NCBI GenBank assembly: GCA_011634665.1
Contig: WAEK01000023.1
Span: 605,001-669,000, forward strand
Reading direction: 5' to 3'
DNA length: 64,000 bases
Source: Mortierella sp. BCC40632
Taxonomy: Eukaryota > Mortierellomycota > Mortierellomycetes > Mortierellales > Mortierellaceae
Part shown: positions 1 through 11,489 of the stretch, piece by piece
Layout: each line of letters begins with the position of its first letter
How positions within the stretch are numbered: the stretch's first letter is position 1
The notes under the pieces: generated by a model
What the model saw: only the letters and a program-made list of their open reading frames with translations
Databases searched by the model: none
What the model was told of the DNA's origin: nothing
Made by a program: the position numbers and the translations under genes

Positions 1-89
1 TTTTTTTATCCTTCCACATTTCCTTTCTATCTCACTTCTCTCCCCTTCATTTTTTCTTCTTCTCCTCTCTCCCTATCTCCCATCGCTAG

Positions 90-551
90 ATTATCCACGA
101 CAACCTCCTGAACAGAGCATCGACCGTTCAAGACGCCGATATCATTATTATGAACAATGTCTTTCAATTCTTTGCCCCTGTCTCTGTTCAACGTGAGCTT
201 TGGGAATTTTTGTATGCTCAGTTGGCAGGAAAACGCAAGGGTGTTATCCTGATCACTATCCCTGCCCTTCAAGATCAACTCAAGGATGCTGGATTGATTG
301 GACCAGTCAAGAAGATCAAGTCTGCAAAGGGTAGAAAGGTCCCAGCCAAGCCTCCTGCAGTCCTTGCAGCAGAGAAAGCAGCAGCAGCAGCTTCGAAAGA
401 AGGTCAAACATCAGAGACCAGCTCGGTCGGTAATTGGACAAGCTGGCTACGAGAGGTGGAGATCAATGTCACGGGAGCAGAATTTGTTGAGGACATTATG
501 GAGGACGAGTTGGAGGATCTCAAGCTGATACACATGTACGAAGTCATCTAG
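90..551 (+). CDS. 3' terminal exon of an unrecognised protein (5' part outside window)
   Basis: An open frame runs from a likely intron 3' end (pyrimidine-rich stretch then catcgctag, ending at 89) to TAG at 549-551. The upstream exons lie outside the window. The peptide starts with an amphipathic stretch and a buried-looking beta strand, DADIIIMNNVFQFF (residues 17-30 of the exon), followed by a second hydrophobic strand, KGVILITIPAL. An Ala/Lys-rich linker and an acidic tail (EDIMEDELEDL, ending HMYEVI) follow. A D-x-I/V-hydrophobic strand ending in NN before a helix is typical of Rossmann-fold SAM methyltransferases, so that fold is possible, but no family motif is decisive. The frame is coding by composition and by lack of repeats. 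The function is not assigned. Confidence 0.5.
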   Translation: MIHDNLLNRASTVQDADIIIMNNVFQFFAPVSVQRELWEFLYAQLAGKRKGVILITIPALQDQLKDAGLIGPVKKIKSAKGRKVPAKPPAVLAAEKAAAAASKEGQTSETSSVGNWTSWLREVEINVTGAEFVEDIMEDELEDLKLIHMYEVI

Positions 552-812
552 TCCTGTCTAGACAAGAAGAAGAGTTCTTTTATTTTATTTTTCTTTTTTC
601 CTTCCTTCCCTCGTTCCTTTCCGCATTCCCCTCCCATTGCATAATACAATTCGATTCATTCTGAAAAGAAAAAAAAGAAAAAGACGACACGGGAGAAAGG
701 GCTTTACTATACAAATGATGACTAATATGTACTCTTTGAACTGGAAGAAGAGAGACCGAGAGAGACCGAGAGAGACCGAGAGAGACCGAGAGAGACAGTG
801 AAAGAAAGAGCC
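552..812. other. Convergent 3' intergenic region with decamer tandem repeat
   Basis: This is the short region between two convergent stop codons (549-551 plus strand, 813-815 minus strand). It holds T-rich sequence and a tandem decamer, agagaccgag, in about 4.6 copies at 751-796. Open frames here read as Ser/Leu repeats and are not genes. Confidence 0.6.
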
Positions 813-3256
813 CTAGAGCCAACTAGAAAGTATTACAACAAATGTAGCGAGCAAAAGTGTTCTCATAGCGCCCCATTGTGCAACAAGTCCTTGTTCCGCA
901 CCACCCATCAACCGAATCGGCCCTCCGAACCCAAATCCTCCTAGATGAAACACAGTATTGGTGTTGGTCGGTCCAACAGCTGTCAGACTTGTTGAAGTGC
1001 CACTAGTACCAGCATTAGCACTGCCTGATTGAGGGGACTTGGCACCTGCTCTAGAACCATTACTACCGTTGACTCCTGTTCCATCACTCGCTCCCGTTCC
1101 TGTCCGTCTCGTAGTTGCATTAGCGTCACTGGTACTTGCCACGCGCACAGGTCCTAGACTCATACCTGCTGAACTAGCCAATCGACCCTGACTTGCCAGC
1201 ACATCCACGGAAGCATGCCTTGCAGGAGCAAAACAATTTTGACCTCGACCAAATCCAATCCGACCAAAATCAGGATCTCCAGGGGCGGCTTCTTCGTTGC
1301 CTCTTTCAAAATAAACAACTTTGCCAGCAAACAGAGTTTCACCTAGGATCGTACCCACACTTCCGGGCAACGCGGCCCCTCCACTAGCATGTTCCTGGTC
1401 CACCATATCTGGCGGTGTACTCGACGCAAATCCTGGTGATCGAGAAAAAAAATAGCAATGAAGTAGGTTAGGAGACTTTTTCTCTCTCTCTCTCCCAAGA
1501 AGAAAAAAAAAGAATAGAAAAGACTTACCGTGCCACCAAAAGTCTACAAAACCTTCGGGTGCCTGACCTGGAGGAATTGTTCGAATCTTGAGAAAGCTCG
1601 ACGTATAAATCGGGATCTTGACCCCAGACAACACCACTTCCAAAGCCCTGGCCTCGGTCGATACTTCAAAGCTCGATCTTGGTAGTCGTAGAACCGCGTT
1701 CCGGAACCAGAAATTATGAATATCCTCCTCAGTTATCAAGCTTGACCATCGTACAACCTTGGATTGAGCCAAAGCCTGAACCAAAAACTCGAGATTATAA
1801 TGACTCATCAAGACATTGGTCGTTCCACTATCCACGATCGTCTTTGGAACATTCAAATTCTGCATTCCTCGAATAGGTTCACCCATGACCTGAAAACCAT
1901 CCAACTGAACCTGATACCAATCCTTTTTCACCAACGGCACAAATTGCATTGGCTCTGCCAAATGTTCTCGAGAATATCCTCCAAGAAACATGTTTCCAGA
2001 CTTGGTCGTGTTCTCGGTTCGACCACATAACTGAAGTGCAAATCCATTCGGGATCTTCATCGTGGCCGAAAGTGTGTCCAACAAGGTCGGTTTTTGATCA
2101 ACACTAAGCGCTCGGTAGGCTAATCCCCAGATCCCATGTTGAGCGCCACATTCTTGACTAAAGAACCCATTGTTCTCTGTAATCGCCGCAAACTCGACAC
2201 TGGTTTCCTTTTCCATGCTCTCTTTGCTGACGGTCACGTTCTGAGGGAGAGGATTCTCCAGTCCTGCCTCAACCTTGCTCATCTCGACCGTCATCAAGTC
2301 CGAGGTCATGATCCCACTCCAACCAACCGAATGAGTCTTGATCCCATAGCTGACTCGAATTGTTTGACCTCGTACACGAGCAGAGTCGGTCAGGGGGTAT
2401 AGATTCTCGGCAGGAGCTGCCATCATGATACGTTCATGCTTCCGACGCGTTTGATCTCTCTCTTGAGGGAGAACTAGACGATTACGCTTGCTTAGGCTTT
2501 GAATCAGGTTTGGACCTTGTTGGAGAGGAGAGTCTGAGGGAAAGGATGCCTCGGGTGCTCCTAGTTGGTTAGGTAGAACCTCTTCCATTGATTCTATCAT
2601 TGTTTCGCCTTGCCCAAATGAAGGAGAGGACATGGATGCAGATGTGACAACCGGCGCTTTTGTGGTCGAGATCAACGAAACAGAAGAGCTACCGCCTGCA
2701 TGGTTTATATCATTGGTCAATGACCGTGCTCCTGTTTCCATGGTGGGAACAGAGGATGGTGCTGCTGCCGTAGGACTAGTCAAACTCAAGACCATGGCCG
2801 ACGAGAATGATGACGATGGCGATGAACCAGAAGATGGTGAGATAGACGAGGCGACAGAGCTGATAGCTGAGGTTGAAGAAGTAGAGGCAACAGCAATAGT
2901 AGAGCTGGATGGGTGAACGGAGGAGCCAACTGCCCCATATGACAAAGACTTGCTGTTGTTGGTATTGGGGTGACTCCGAAGAAGATTCAATAGATCCGCG
3001 TTTTTTTCATCAGCCAGGATATCATCCGACTCTTCTTCTTCATCATCATCATCATCTTCTTCTTCTTCTGCATCGACATCTTCGTGGTCAGAGGGTCTCA
3101 AGGGTGAGTTCTGAGCATGGAGGTCGTCACTGATGGGGATATTCTCTTCTTCATTGGGTCGAAAATGATCTTTGCGAGGGATGACACACTGTCGACATGC
3201 ACTCGAAGCTACTGCAAAATGTGCGCTTCCTGTATCGATAATCACATTATACTATG

Positions 3257-3294
<38 letters not shown>

Positions 3295-3891
3295 ACGTTG
3301 CTCTTGGTTAGTAAATGGCGTCCGAATTGGTTTGCTATTTCCTTCAATAAGAACAAAAGAGAAAGGTACCTCGGATCCTGCAATTTTGATTTTGGTCGTA
3401 TAGTCGCAGTTGGGATCGCCTTCCAGGTCTAGATGAATCACTCCATAGTCGTCCGCGGTCGGTCCAACTCGACCATTGTCATTGGATTGGATAGGGTCGT
3501 TGTTGGTCTGTGAGACTTCTACAGGCGTTGCTATAGCAGCAGCAATCTCTTCTGTCCCTACTTCCTGAGTCGTCGTCGTCGTCGTCGTCGTCGTGGCTGT
3601 TGTCGAGTCGCCGGATGTGGATCCTACGGCGGCATCGGGATGTTTCATAAAGATGGCATTCTCTAGTGCCTCAAAAATCGGTGTCCAGAGCGCTGGCGCA
3701 GCCTCGCAGAAGGAAGAAGATCGTCGATAGGCGTTTGGGGATGGATTCTGGAGAAGGGCCAGGGCCAGGACAAGTGTGATGCAAAGCCGCCTGCGGTTCG
3801 ATGCAGAGAATTGTCGTTGGGACCGGTAGGATGAGTTATGTGATTGAAAGGGGAAAGGACGTTGTGGATGGCGACCAAGAGAAGTGAACAT
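813..3891 (-). CDS. Yapsin/pepsin-like aspartic protease (A1), probably membrane or GPI-anchored
   Basis: Minus-strand exons 3370..3891, 1529..3251 and 813..1432 give about 954 aa. The introns have GTACCT and GTAAGT donors and TAG/CAG acceptors, and their phases agree. A hydrophobic stretch near residues 34-48 (CITLVLALALL) fits a signal peptide or anchor. The first catalytic motif, YNVIIDTGS, has its Asp near residue 180 and the second, IVDSGTTN, near 648. The flap region (TIRVSYG) and HGIWGLAYRAL are also present. A Ser/Thr-rich region precedes a C-terminal hydrophobic segment (LLLATFVVILSSWL), as in GPI or tail anchors. A1 proteases cleave peptide bonds using the two aspartates; fungal yapsins act at the cell surface. 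About 265 residues, acidic then Ser-rich, are inserted between the first Asp motif and the flap. The family call is firm; the exact subfamily and anchor type are inferred. Confidence 0.88.
3261..3289. repeat. (GA)n tract inside protease intron 1
   Basis: A pure GA dinucleotide run (CT on the coding strand) lies just upstream of the AAACATAG 3' splice site of the protease gene. It acts as, or neighbours, the intron polypyrimidine tract. Confidence 0.8.
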
Positions 3892-5547
3892 GATGAATGG
3901 TGAGAATGGCTGCGGGTGTCGTCTGAGTATGAATGAGTGTATAGAAGAGTGGATAATCTCTTTTTCTTTCTCACTTTCGTTTTTGGTGGCCAATGGATTA
4001 GATCTAGACTTTGTTTCCCTAGGATCGACTCTGTTCCTGAACCAAATCAAGAATCAAGACGTGTAGTAGTGGCGTATTTGATCCGAGTTGACTGTGAGTC
4101 CGAGTCAAAGTAGGAAAGGGAGGCTGGGCAACTTTTTTCTTTTTACTTTTTCTCTCTCCTTGGATCCAAAGTCTTGTAGGAAGAGGTGGACAGGTTGGTT
4201 GGTTGGTTGGTTGGTTGGTTGGTAGGGCAGACAAGTTGGGAGGCGAGTCGATCGACAAGTAGAAAGAAACAATAGGTAGTGTCAGTACGGAAGTGGCGAC
4301 GAGAGACAAAGGGCAAGACAAAGACAGAGAGACAGAGAGACAGAGACAAAGAGTAAATAATGGCCAGTCACGCTAGCCAGGGTGACAACCGTTCCTCCCA
4401 ACGGCTTTCTCTCAACCCCCCCAGCTGGTATGCATATTTGCCAAATCAGAACCTTGTTGGCTTTATAATAGACCATGGTTCTCTTTCTCTTTCTTTCTCT
4501 CTCTCCTTCTCCTCCTGCGGCTGCAAAAGCGATTAGGCAGCTGCCGATCTCTCGTTTTTTCGTCGATTTTTTTTTTCCAGCGAAGGTAGAGAGAGGGAGA
4601 GAGCTCCCATTCTCCATATGGGTCCGCCCAGATGCGAATTACCATGCATATCCCATCCTTGCCCAACTGCATCAGGTAGGTAGTGTCGGGACGCAGTCGT
4701 GATCCAAAGCGTCCTTTCCTTCTTTCTCTCTGTCTCTCTCTCTCTTTTACGCGTCTGGTAACGCGTCCATGCCGATTCAAATCACCTGTAGCGTAGGCGT
4801 CTTTCTTCATCCCCATTCCAATAGATCTAAAGAAGGAAAAAGAGAGGCAAGGCAAGGCAAAAGAACTGAGGAAAACCTGATTTTTTTTTATTCGGCTTTT
4901 ACTGAGGAAAGATAAAAAAAAAAAAAAAATTTTTTTTTTTTTGGCTTTTTTTTTTAAGAAAAAAAAAAGGAATGGGTCTTTTCTTTTAATAATGGTTCTT
5001 TTTTTTTCTTTTTTTTTTAAAAAAAGTTTTCCTATAAATTTTTCTTTTTCTTTCTTCTTTTCTTTTTCTTCAAAAAAAAAAAAAAGAAAAAAGAGATCTT
5101 TTTTTTAAAGAAAAAAAGGAAAACATGGGCTTGAAAAAATAAAATCAAAGGAAAAGGAAAAGAAGAAAGAAAGAAAAAGGAAAGATCTGAACGGAATGGA
5201 ACGGAATGGACAGAGAGAAAGAAAGATAAAAAAAAAAAACCAGAGGCAATGGGGGGTGGAGAAGTGAGAAAAGTGGAAAAGTGAAGATGATGATGAAATA
5301 TAAAATAAAATAAAGGAATGGGGGCATTGAGGAAAGCAACGGGAAAAAAAAAGACGACAAAAAGAGCAAGAAAAAAAGGAGTGGGCAGAGAGGCTGTTTG
5401 GTGCATTTTGAAGCAAAAGACATGCAAGCAATGCTCGAAAAAAAAAAAATCAATAACAACAACAACAACAACAACAACAAAATGAGAAAAGCAAAAAAGG
5501 ACGAATAGCAAAAAAGAAAAAAGAAAAAAGAAAAAAAAGACTGGAGT
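3892..5547. other. Intergenic: protease 5' region and PHYHIP-like 3' region
   Basis: No gene is recognised. The stretch holds a (GGTT)n run at 4193-4222, GACA/GAGA-rich repeats near 4317-4355, an A16/T13 palindrome at 4914-4942, and long A/G-rich sequence up to the PHYHIP-like stop. Frames encoding F/S/L-rich peptides here are products of homopolymers. Confidence 0.6.
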
Positions 5548-6546
5548 CTACTCTTCGCGCGACTCCTTCTTTGACTCAAGATCCGTGGTCGGCCGTGCAG
5601 ACTGCATCACACCGAGTTGTGTCCGTGCCATGGAGAGCGTATAGGTGAGATCAACGAGTTCATGATCCATTGGTCCAAGTCCCTGACGGAGACCTGCCGC
5701 CAACTGGACAAGATCCTTGGCCACGTTCTCAATTACGCGCGCATGTCGTTCCCGCTCTTCTTCCTCTGTCAAATGGTTCCTTGTCTTGCGAACCTTTTCG
5801 TGCAATTGACTCTCGACTACTTCGCCCAGATCGGTGGTGGGGATGGTGTCACAACCGATAAAGAGCTCCATCCAGAGCTTGGGTCGGTTGCTGACCCAGT
5901 ATTCACCATCGTCTGCGCGGTAAAAGAAAGGATTTGAGTCAATGTCGAGTTCGATCATGCCCTGGCGTTGACACTGTTCCTCGAGACAGACATTCCAGCT
6001 AGGGACGACAATCAACTGGATGTACCAGTCACCGACGACCTTGTAATGGTCAGCAAAGTAGAGCTTGAAGCTGGGAAAGAGCGTCCGCTGCAATTGGCCA
6101 AACTCGACCTGGAATCGTGTCCGGCCATAGGGCGAGGTGACGACAGGACCACCAGCGCCCGCGCCGTTGATCTGTCGCTCGCTTTCAAAGGACGAGCCCG
6201 TTGCGCAGAAGAAGAGACCAGAGAGGTTGAAGAAAGGGTTGACGACTGGTGAGTGATCGTCCTCACGGACAAGGTTGTACTTTTCGGCGGGGTAAGAGAG
6301 CAAGAATCGGCTCTGGATGTGCTCGAGTTGCTTTTCCTTGCGCTGTTGGTCATCTGGATGCCAGTTGCGGTAGATGCGACCGCAGGGCTGGGAAGTGGCG
6401 GGGGTGCAGTAGAGGAGGGCTTCCTGGTATCGCTTCCGGATTAGAGTCTCGAGCATTGTGCAATAGGCATCCAGTGGCTCGTACGGCCGGGTATGTGGGA
6501 TATGTGCCTGAAGATCGGCGGCGAGAAGAGATTGAATGGCGCCCAT
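5548..6546 (-). CDS. PHYHIP C-terminal-domain protein
   Basis: This is a single-exon frame of 332 aa starting at an ATG (MGAIQSLLAADL). The open frame extends 16 codons upstream to a TTG, which was not used. The central segment matches the C-terminal domain of vertebrate phytanoyl-CoA hydroxylase-interacting proteins: a PFFNLSGLFFCATG strand, SPYGRTRFQ (about 148-156), then LFPSFKLYFADHY (about 166-178) and a hydrophobic WYIQLIVVPSW strand. PHYHIP carries the corresponding SPYG-R-RFQ and LYFADFY signature. The fibronectin type III domain found at the PHYHIP N-terminus is absent, and a charged helical C-terminus (about 250-332) is added. The biochemical role is unknown; the vertebrate proteins bind partners and are not known enzymes. 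There is no signal peptide or membrane segment, so it is probably cytosolic. Confidence 0.75.
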   Translation of the reverse strand: MGAIQSLLAADLQAHIPHTRPYEPLDAYCTMLETLIRKRYQEALLYCTPATSQPCGRIYRNWHPDDQQRKEKQLEHIQSRFLLSYPAEKYNLVREDDHSPVVNPFFNLSGLFFCATGSSFESERQINGAGAGGPVVTSPYGRTRFQVEFGQLQRTLFPSFKLYFADHYKVVGDWYIQLIVVPSWNVCLEEQCQRQGMIELDIDSNPFFYRADDGEYWVSNRPKLWMELFIGCDTIPTTDLGEVVESQLHEKVRKTRNHLTEEEERERHARVIENVAKDLVQLAAGLRQGLGPMDHELVDLTYTLSMARTQLGVMQSARPTTDLESKKESREE

Positions 6547-8884
6547 TGTTGGTCGAATGGTGGGTCGAAGGGTCGAAACGGTGTTAGAGTTCAAAAGGGG
6601 GGGAGAGTGAAAGAGAGCGAAGGGGAGCTTGAAAGAGAAAAAGAGAGAGAGATGGAGAAGGATGCGGTATAAAGCTTGGGCGGGAATATAAAAAAGAAAA
6701 AAGGGCCTTAAAATCCACGGATTGCCAGGCGGGAACCTAATAATGACGAGAGAGAGAGAAAGAAAGAGAGCGGTAAGTATGAATGGTCACATCGAAGCAA
6801 TGAAAGAAAAAAAAAGGATGGCGGCGGGGGAGGGGCGCGGGAGAATGCCGGGGTGGCCGGAATGCTCACTTTTGAGACTGGAGGGTATGAGAAAGTGAGT
6901 ATGTGGTGGGAGGGAGAAAGAGAGAGAGAGAGGTGAAGTGAAGAGAGGAGAAAGTGGGGAATGGGCTGATCAATCAATCGGGGCGCGGGGTGTGAGTGAC
7001 GAGAGCCGGGCGATAAATAGAGAGTGGCCACGATTAATGAGAGCCAAACAGGACCAACTGATGAGAAGATATAAATGAAAAAAAGAAAAAAAAATTATAC
7101 GAAAGAAGAGGAAAAATGCGCGATTCTGGTTGCTGATATGCAGCGGAGGGGAGAGCGAGTCGAGCGAGCGGGGAGAAAAAAGAGAGAAAAAGAGAGAGAC
7201 TGAGAGAGAAGCAACGGCAGCGGTTAAATGGAGTGATGCCAGGTTCAGGGAAATGAACGCAAAGCCGGCGGAATGTCATGGCCTGGGCTATGTTCGCTCT
7301 ATCGAGCAAAGTAAGGGCAAAAGGCCCAACAGCCAAAAGGGTTTCGCTCCAGCCCGTCCGCCTCTTCCCACTCTTGCAACAGTAACAAATGAAGAGCACA
7401 AAGGGACGGAGAGAGAGGGAGAGAGGACGGGGCGAGAGAAATGAACGCAAGCTCCTAATTTGGCCAGTGCCACACTGTGCCTGTCCTGTTCAAAAGCGGT
7501 GCGAGTAATAAAGGGAGTCAAAAAAAAAAGGGATGGGCTGGGATGGAGTGAGGCAGGCAGAACACAAAAGGGGAGACGGAAAGAAAGAAAAAAGAGAAAA
7601 AGATACACACGCAGAGAGAGAGACAGAGAGGCGGCGTCAGCGGCAGATGCAAAAGGCAGCGAGCCAAAAGCAAGGCACGGCGCGGCGCGGCACGGAAGTC
7701 AAGGAAGGGACGGAAGCGCAGGAGGGATGTGTCCAGACGAGAGAGAGATGAGTTCATTTAACAGAGGAGCCGTCAGAAAAGGGGAGCGGGGCGGAGAGAG
7801 AGAGAGAAAAGAGAGAAAGAAAGAGAGAGAAAGAGAGAAAGAGAAAGAAAGAGAGAAAGAGAGAAAAAGGTCGAGCACCACAAGGAACAAGGTTTAATGA
7901 ACGGACTTGCGTCGCGCGCACGCACGCACGCACATCCGCTTCCCTGCAACTGGATGTCTGTTTCCCTCTCTCTCTCTCCGTCTGGGCTAACCGACTGCCT
8001 AACTAGCTGGTTGGCTGGTTGACTGGTTAAACTGGTTGGCTGACCGGGTATCTGCCCGACTCCCATGCGCCCTTTCTGTCTCTCTCGTCTCTCGGCTGTC
8101 CATGCAGAGAGCACTAGCCATGTGAGTGGAGAAAAGCAGGAGCAGCTAGGACCGGCCAGGACCGGCCAGGAGCCATCCAGGAGCATCCAGGAGTACCACA
8201 TCTCGCAGAAGGTCAGCGATGAACGAGATCTCAAGACCACCTTCAAGAATGTCCACGCACTACACCCTTTTCATATACACACAGACACCACGCCGAGGGT
8301 GGGGACAAAGCGGCCAGGACGGAATGCTCTGTCAGGGACCGAGATGATGACGGACGGGTCGAGACCACAGGCCCCAGAACCATGTGCCGGGATAAACGGC
8401 GACGGTGGTCCTGCTCTGCCCTGGAGGACCTGAACACAGAGAAACAGACGGAGGAGGGGGGGAAAAAGGTACATTGCCGCATCGGATTCCGCCCAACTCG
8501 AGATTGGAGCGTCTCAACTAGCACCGCAACAACCCCTGCCCTTGCTGCCCGTCCATCCGTCTGTATGTTTGTCCATCCGTCTGTCTGTCCGTCTGTCTGT
8601 CATGCATGTCTGCGGCAGAGAAACGAGAGCCTCGACGGAACGGCACACAATGTCCCTGGTTCACAACATACCATACCAGTGCCATTGTCCGCTCTCCTCC
8701 TGCTCTCCAGCTCTCTCTCTCTCTCTCTCTCTCTCTTTCTGTTCGGGTGGTGCTCTCGGTCTCGTCACTTCCCGCGCATCCAGTAACCACAGTGGATGTG
8801 CGTCCCTCTGTTCCTAGAGAGAGAGAGAGAAAAAAAAGAGGGTGTCCCCAGCCCCTTATCCTTTTTTTTTTCTTTCTTTTTCTT

Positions 8885-8920
<36 letters not shown>

Positions 8921-9603
8921 CACCCATTTCGTGAACTTGTCTTTTCATTGTGGCACTGATTCACTGTATCGTGAATGTATGTTCATTTTACCTTTTTCTC
9001 TGGGGAACAGGCCATTCCTCATTCATGGCCATGTCTGCATCATATGCATCCAAAGCAGCCTAATTGACCGCCGGTCGGGAAAAGAAGGGGGTATGTGTGT
9101 TGGTATGTGGGGGGGTGCAAGGGCGAAAAAAAAAAAAAAAAAAAAAACATGCATGGCCCATGCTTTGTCCCCCAGTCCTGATCGTGGGCGTGAGAGAGAG
9201 AAAAAAAAAAAGTGAGGTTGTTCCAGAGGAAATGTGTCTACGTGCGTCTGCAGCCTCTTATCCTGTTATTCTCCCTCGCTCTCTATCTCTCTCTCCTGGA
9301 AAGGAGAAGGAGAAGGGAAAAGGACATCCCTCACTCTTGCTTGGTTCCTATTCTTGTCTTTTCATTGTGCGCACTGATCCTCTTTTGTTTTCGTTTGCCA
9401 GAGAGAATTTTACTGGGAGAGGAGAGGAGAGAGAGGCAGAGAGAGAGAGAGAGAGAGAGAGAGGAGGGAGAAAGAGGAGAAAGAGGGGTTGAGGAGAATA
9501 AAAAGCCGCAACGAAAGGGGAAGATAGGAGGAAGAACAAGGGAAAACCGGTCAGGAAAAGGGCGGGCGAGATGAAGAAGAAGAAAAGAGTTGGTAAAGAA
9601 AAA

Positions 9604-9648
<45 letters not shown>

Positions 9649-9906
9649 TTGGAGAGAGACGAGTTCGTCCACTTTCGGTCACGGGAGAATATATATAAAG
9701 AAAGAGACGAAGGGAGTCACGAATCGGGTAGACGGTGCCGATGGAAAGGGAGTCAAAAGGGACTGGAAGAGAGTAAGTGAATGAGAGGAAGAGAGCAATA
9801 AGAGTCGATGAGAGTGAGAGGATAAGGGAGTATAAGAGTGTGAGGAAGTGAAGGAAGGAAGGAGAGAGAGAAAAAGAGAGAGAAAGTGAAAGAAAGAAAG
9901 AAGGAA

Positions 9907-9946
<40 letters not shown>

Positions 9947-11127
9947 GAAAGAAAAAGAGAAAGGAGAAAAGAATGAAATAGAGATCATGAAATAAAACGC
10001 ACAGAGCCATGGTTTATCAGCTTCCATGCCGTGACTCCGTTGTGTCCTGTCAACGACAAAACAGGCCCTTGCTCTCTTACTCTCTCTCTCTCTCTTACTC
10101 TCGCCAGGCGCATCGAGTTTCTTCTCCTCAACGGATCCATCCCTGATGCCATGTGCCTCCGATGGGCCATTGGCCAACGGCACCCATCGATCGGCCCATC
10201 GATCGGTCCATATCGATCTCGCTCATCTTTTTTTTGCTGGCGCTCTACCGGCGCTGTGATGCGTGCGATCATGCTCGTGTTCCTGTCGGGCTGCCACGCT
10301 GGATCGGTGCGCTTTTCCCACAGCAAAAGACCCGGCAAGAGGAACAGAGGTCCAAGGGCGGGAGAACAAGGGATGCAGCTGCGAGAGCGTTTGTGCACTC
10401 TGCTAGATAAAAAAAATATCGCACCAAATGGATGTTGCTCGTCTCCTGCGCCGCCTCTCGCGGGGCAGCTCTGGCCTTGTGTTCGGAAGCTTGCATACAT
10501 GGCGAGATGGGATGCGGGGAGACAGACAGACAGAGAGAGAGAGAATGACATTCAAAGGCAGCCAGCCATGCAAACAGGGCCGCCCAGGGAGTTGTGATGC
10601 AAGAACATGGGAAGAGCAACCATCGACATGGCCATGCACCCTTGGCTGTTCCAGCCACGTTTTTCTCGTCTGCGTCCTCGCGCGCCCCTTTCCCATTCCA
10701 TGTCATTGCCACGCCTTGTGTCTGCATCCACATGCGTCTCTCCCGACCCGACCACACAAACTCTCACACTCCTTCGTTCTCTCTCCAGCGGCTTTCTACC
10801 CGTCTGTTTTGCAAACGCCCCCTTGTCTGGTGGATCTCCCAGTGCTACCTGGGGAAGTGGAGGAGAGTATGGAGAGTGAAGGTGGTGGTATCATGCACGC
10901 GAGACGACTTCCGACAAACTGCATCCTCCCCCCCTTCCCTGGGTCCTCAGCGTGTCAGAGCAAGGGGGGAGAAGATCCCGCTGCACTGGATGTACTTCAT
11001 TGTGCATGTCAGTGCTTTTTTTTCTTTTTCGTCTCTGCTAATTACTCGGCCTAATAATCGGTTAATATAACCTGTACCTCTCGTCCTTGGAATCTGAAAA
11101 AAGAGAGGAGAACCAAGAGAACTGGCC

Positions 11128-11130
<3 letters not shown>

Positions 11131-11176
<46 letters not shown>
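11131..11176. repeat. (GA)n microsatellite
   Basis: A pure GA run of about 46 nt in the gene-free region. Confidence 0.85.
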
Positions 11177-11182
<6 letters not shown>

Positions 11183-11452
11183 AAATTAAAACGAGAGTAT
11201 CAAAGCTGAATGGCCTGTCCCTGCTCTCGTCCAGGGCTCTCCGACCGGACAGACAAACACAAAAGAGACGCCAGACAATAAGGTCTGCCTGGGATCGTTG
11301 TCTGCTCTCTAACCCTGTCCCTGCCAGAGATACACGATCCTCCCTCCTTCATTCTCCTTTATTCTTTCTCCCTCTGCCGGTCCGCCCTTTTCTCAATCGC
11401 TGACAAAAAAAGATGAGCGCTACTAGGCAGCGGCCGTTCCCCATTGCTCCAG

Positions 11453-11456
<4 letters not shown>

Positions 11457-11488
<32 letters not shown>
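11457..11488. repeat. Poly-T run of about 32 nt
   Basis: An uninterrupted T homopolymer; its exact length is likely to be uncertain in the assembly. Confidence 0.8.

Positions 11489-11489
<1 letters not shown>

Noticed and set aside
4193..4222. (GGTT)n considered as telomere-like sequence
   Set aside because: The fungal telomere unit is TTAGGG-like; this is a short interstitial tetranucleotide repeat.
5032..5579. Long minus-strand frames rich in Phe/Leu/Ser
   Set aside because: They are translations of A/G-rich 3' flanking sequence with homopolymers; no conserved motif and several overlapping frames are equally open.
8518..9672. Several overlapping frames rich in Ser-Leu or Arg-Glu
   Set aside because: They are encoded by CT/GA microsatellites; open in many frames at once.
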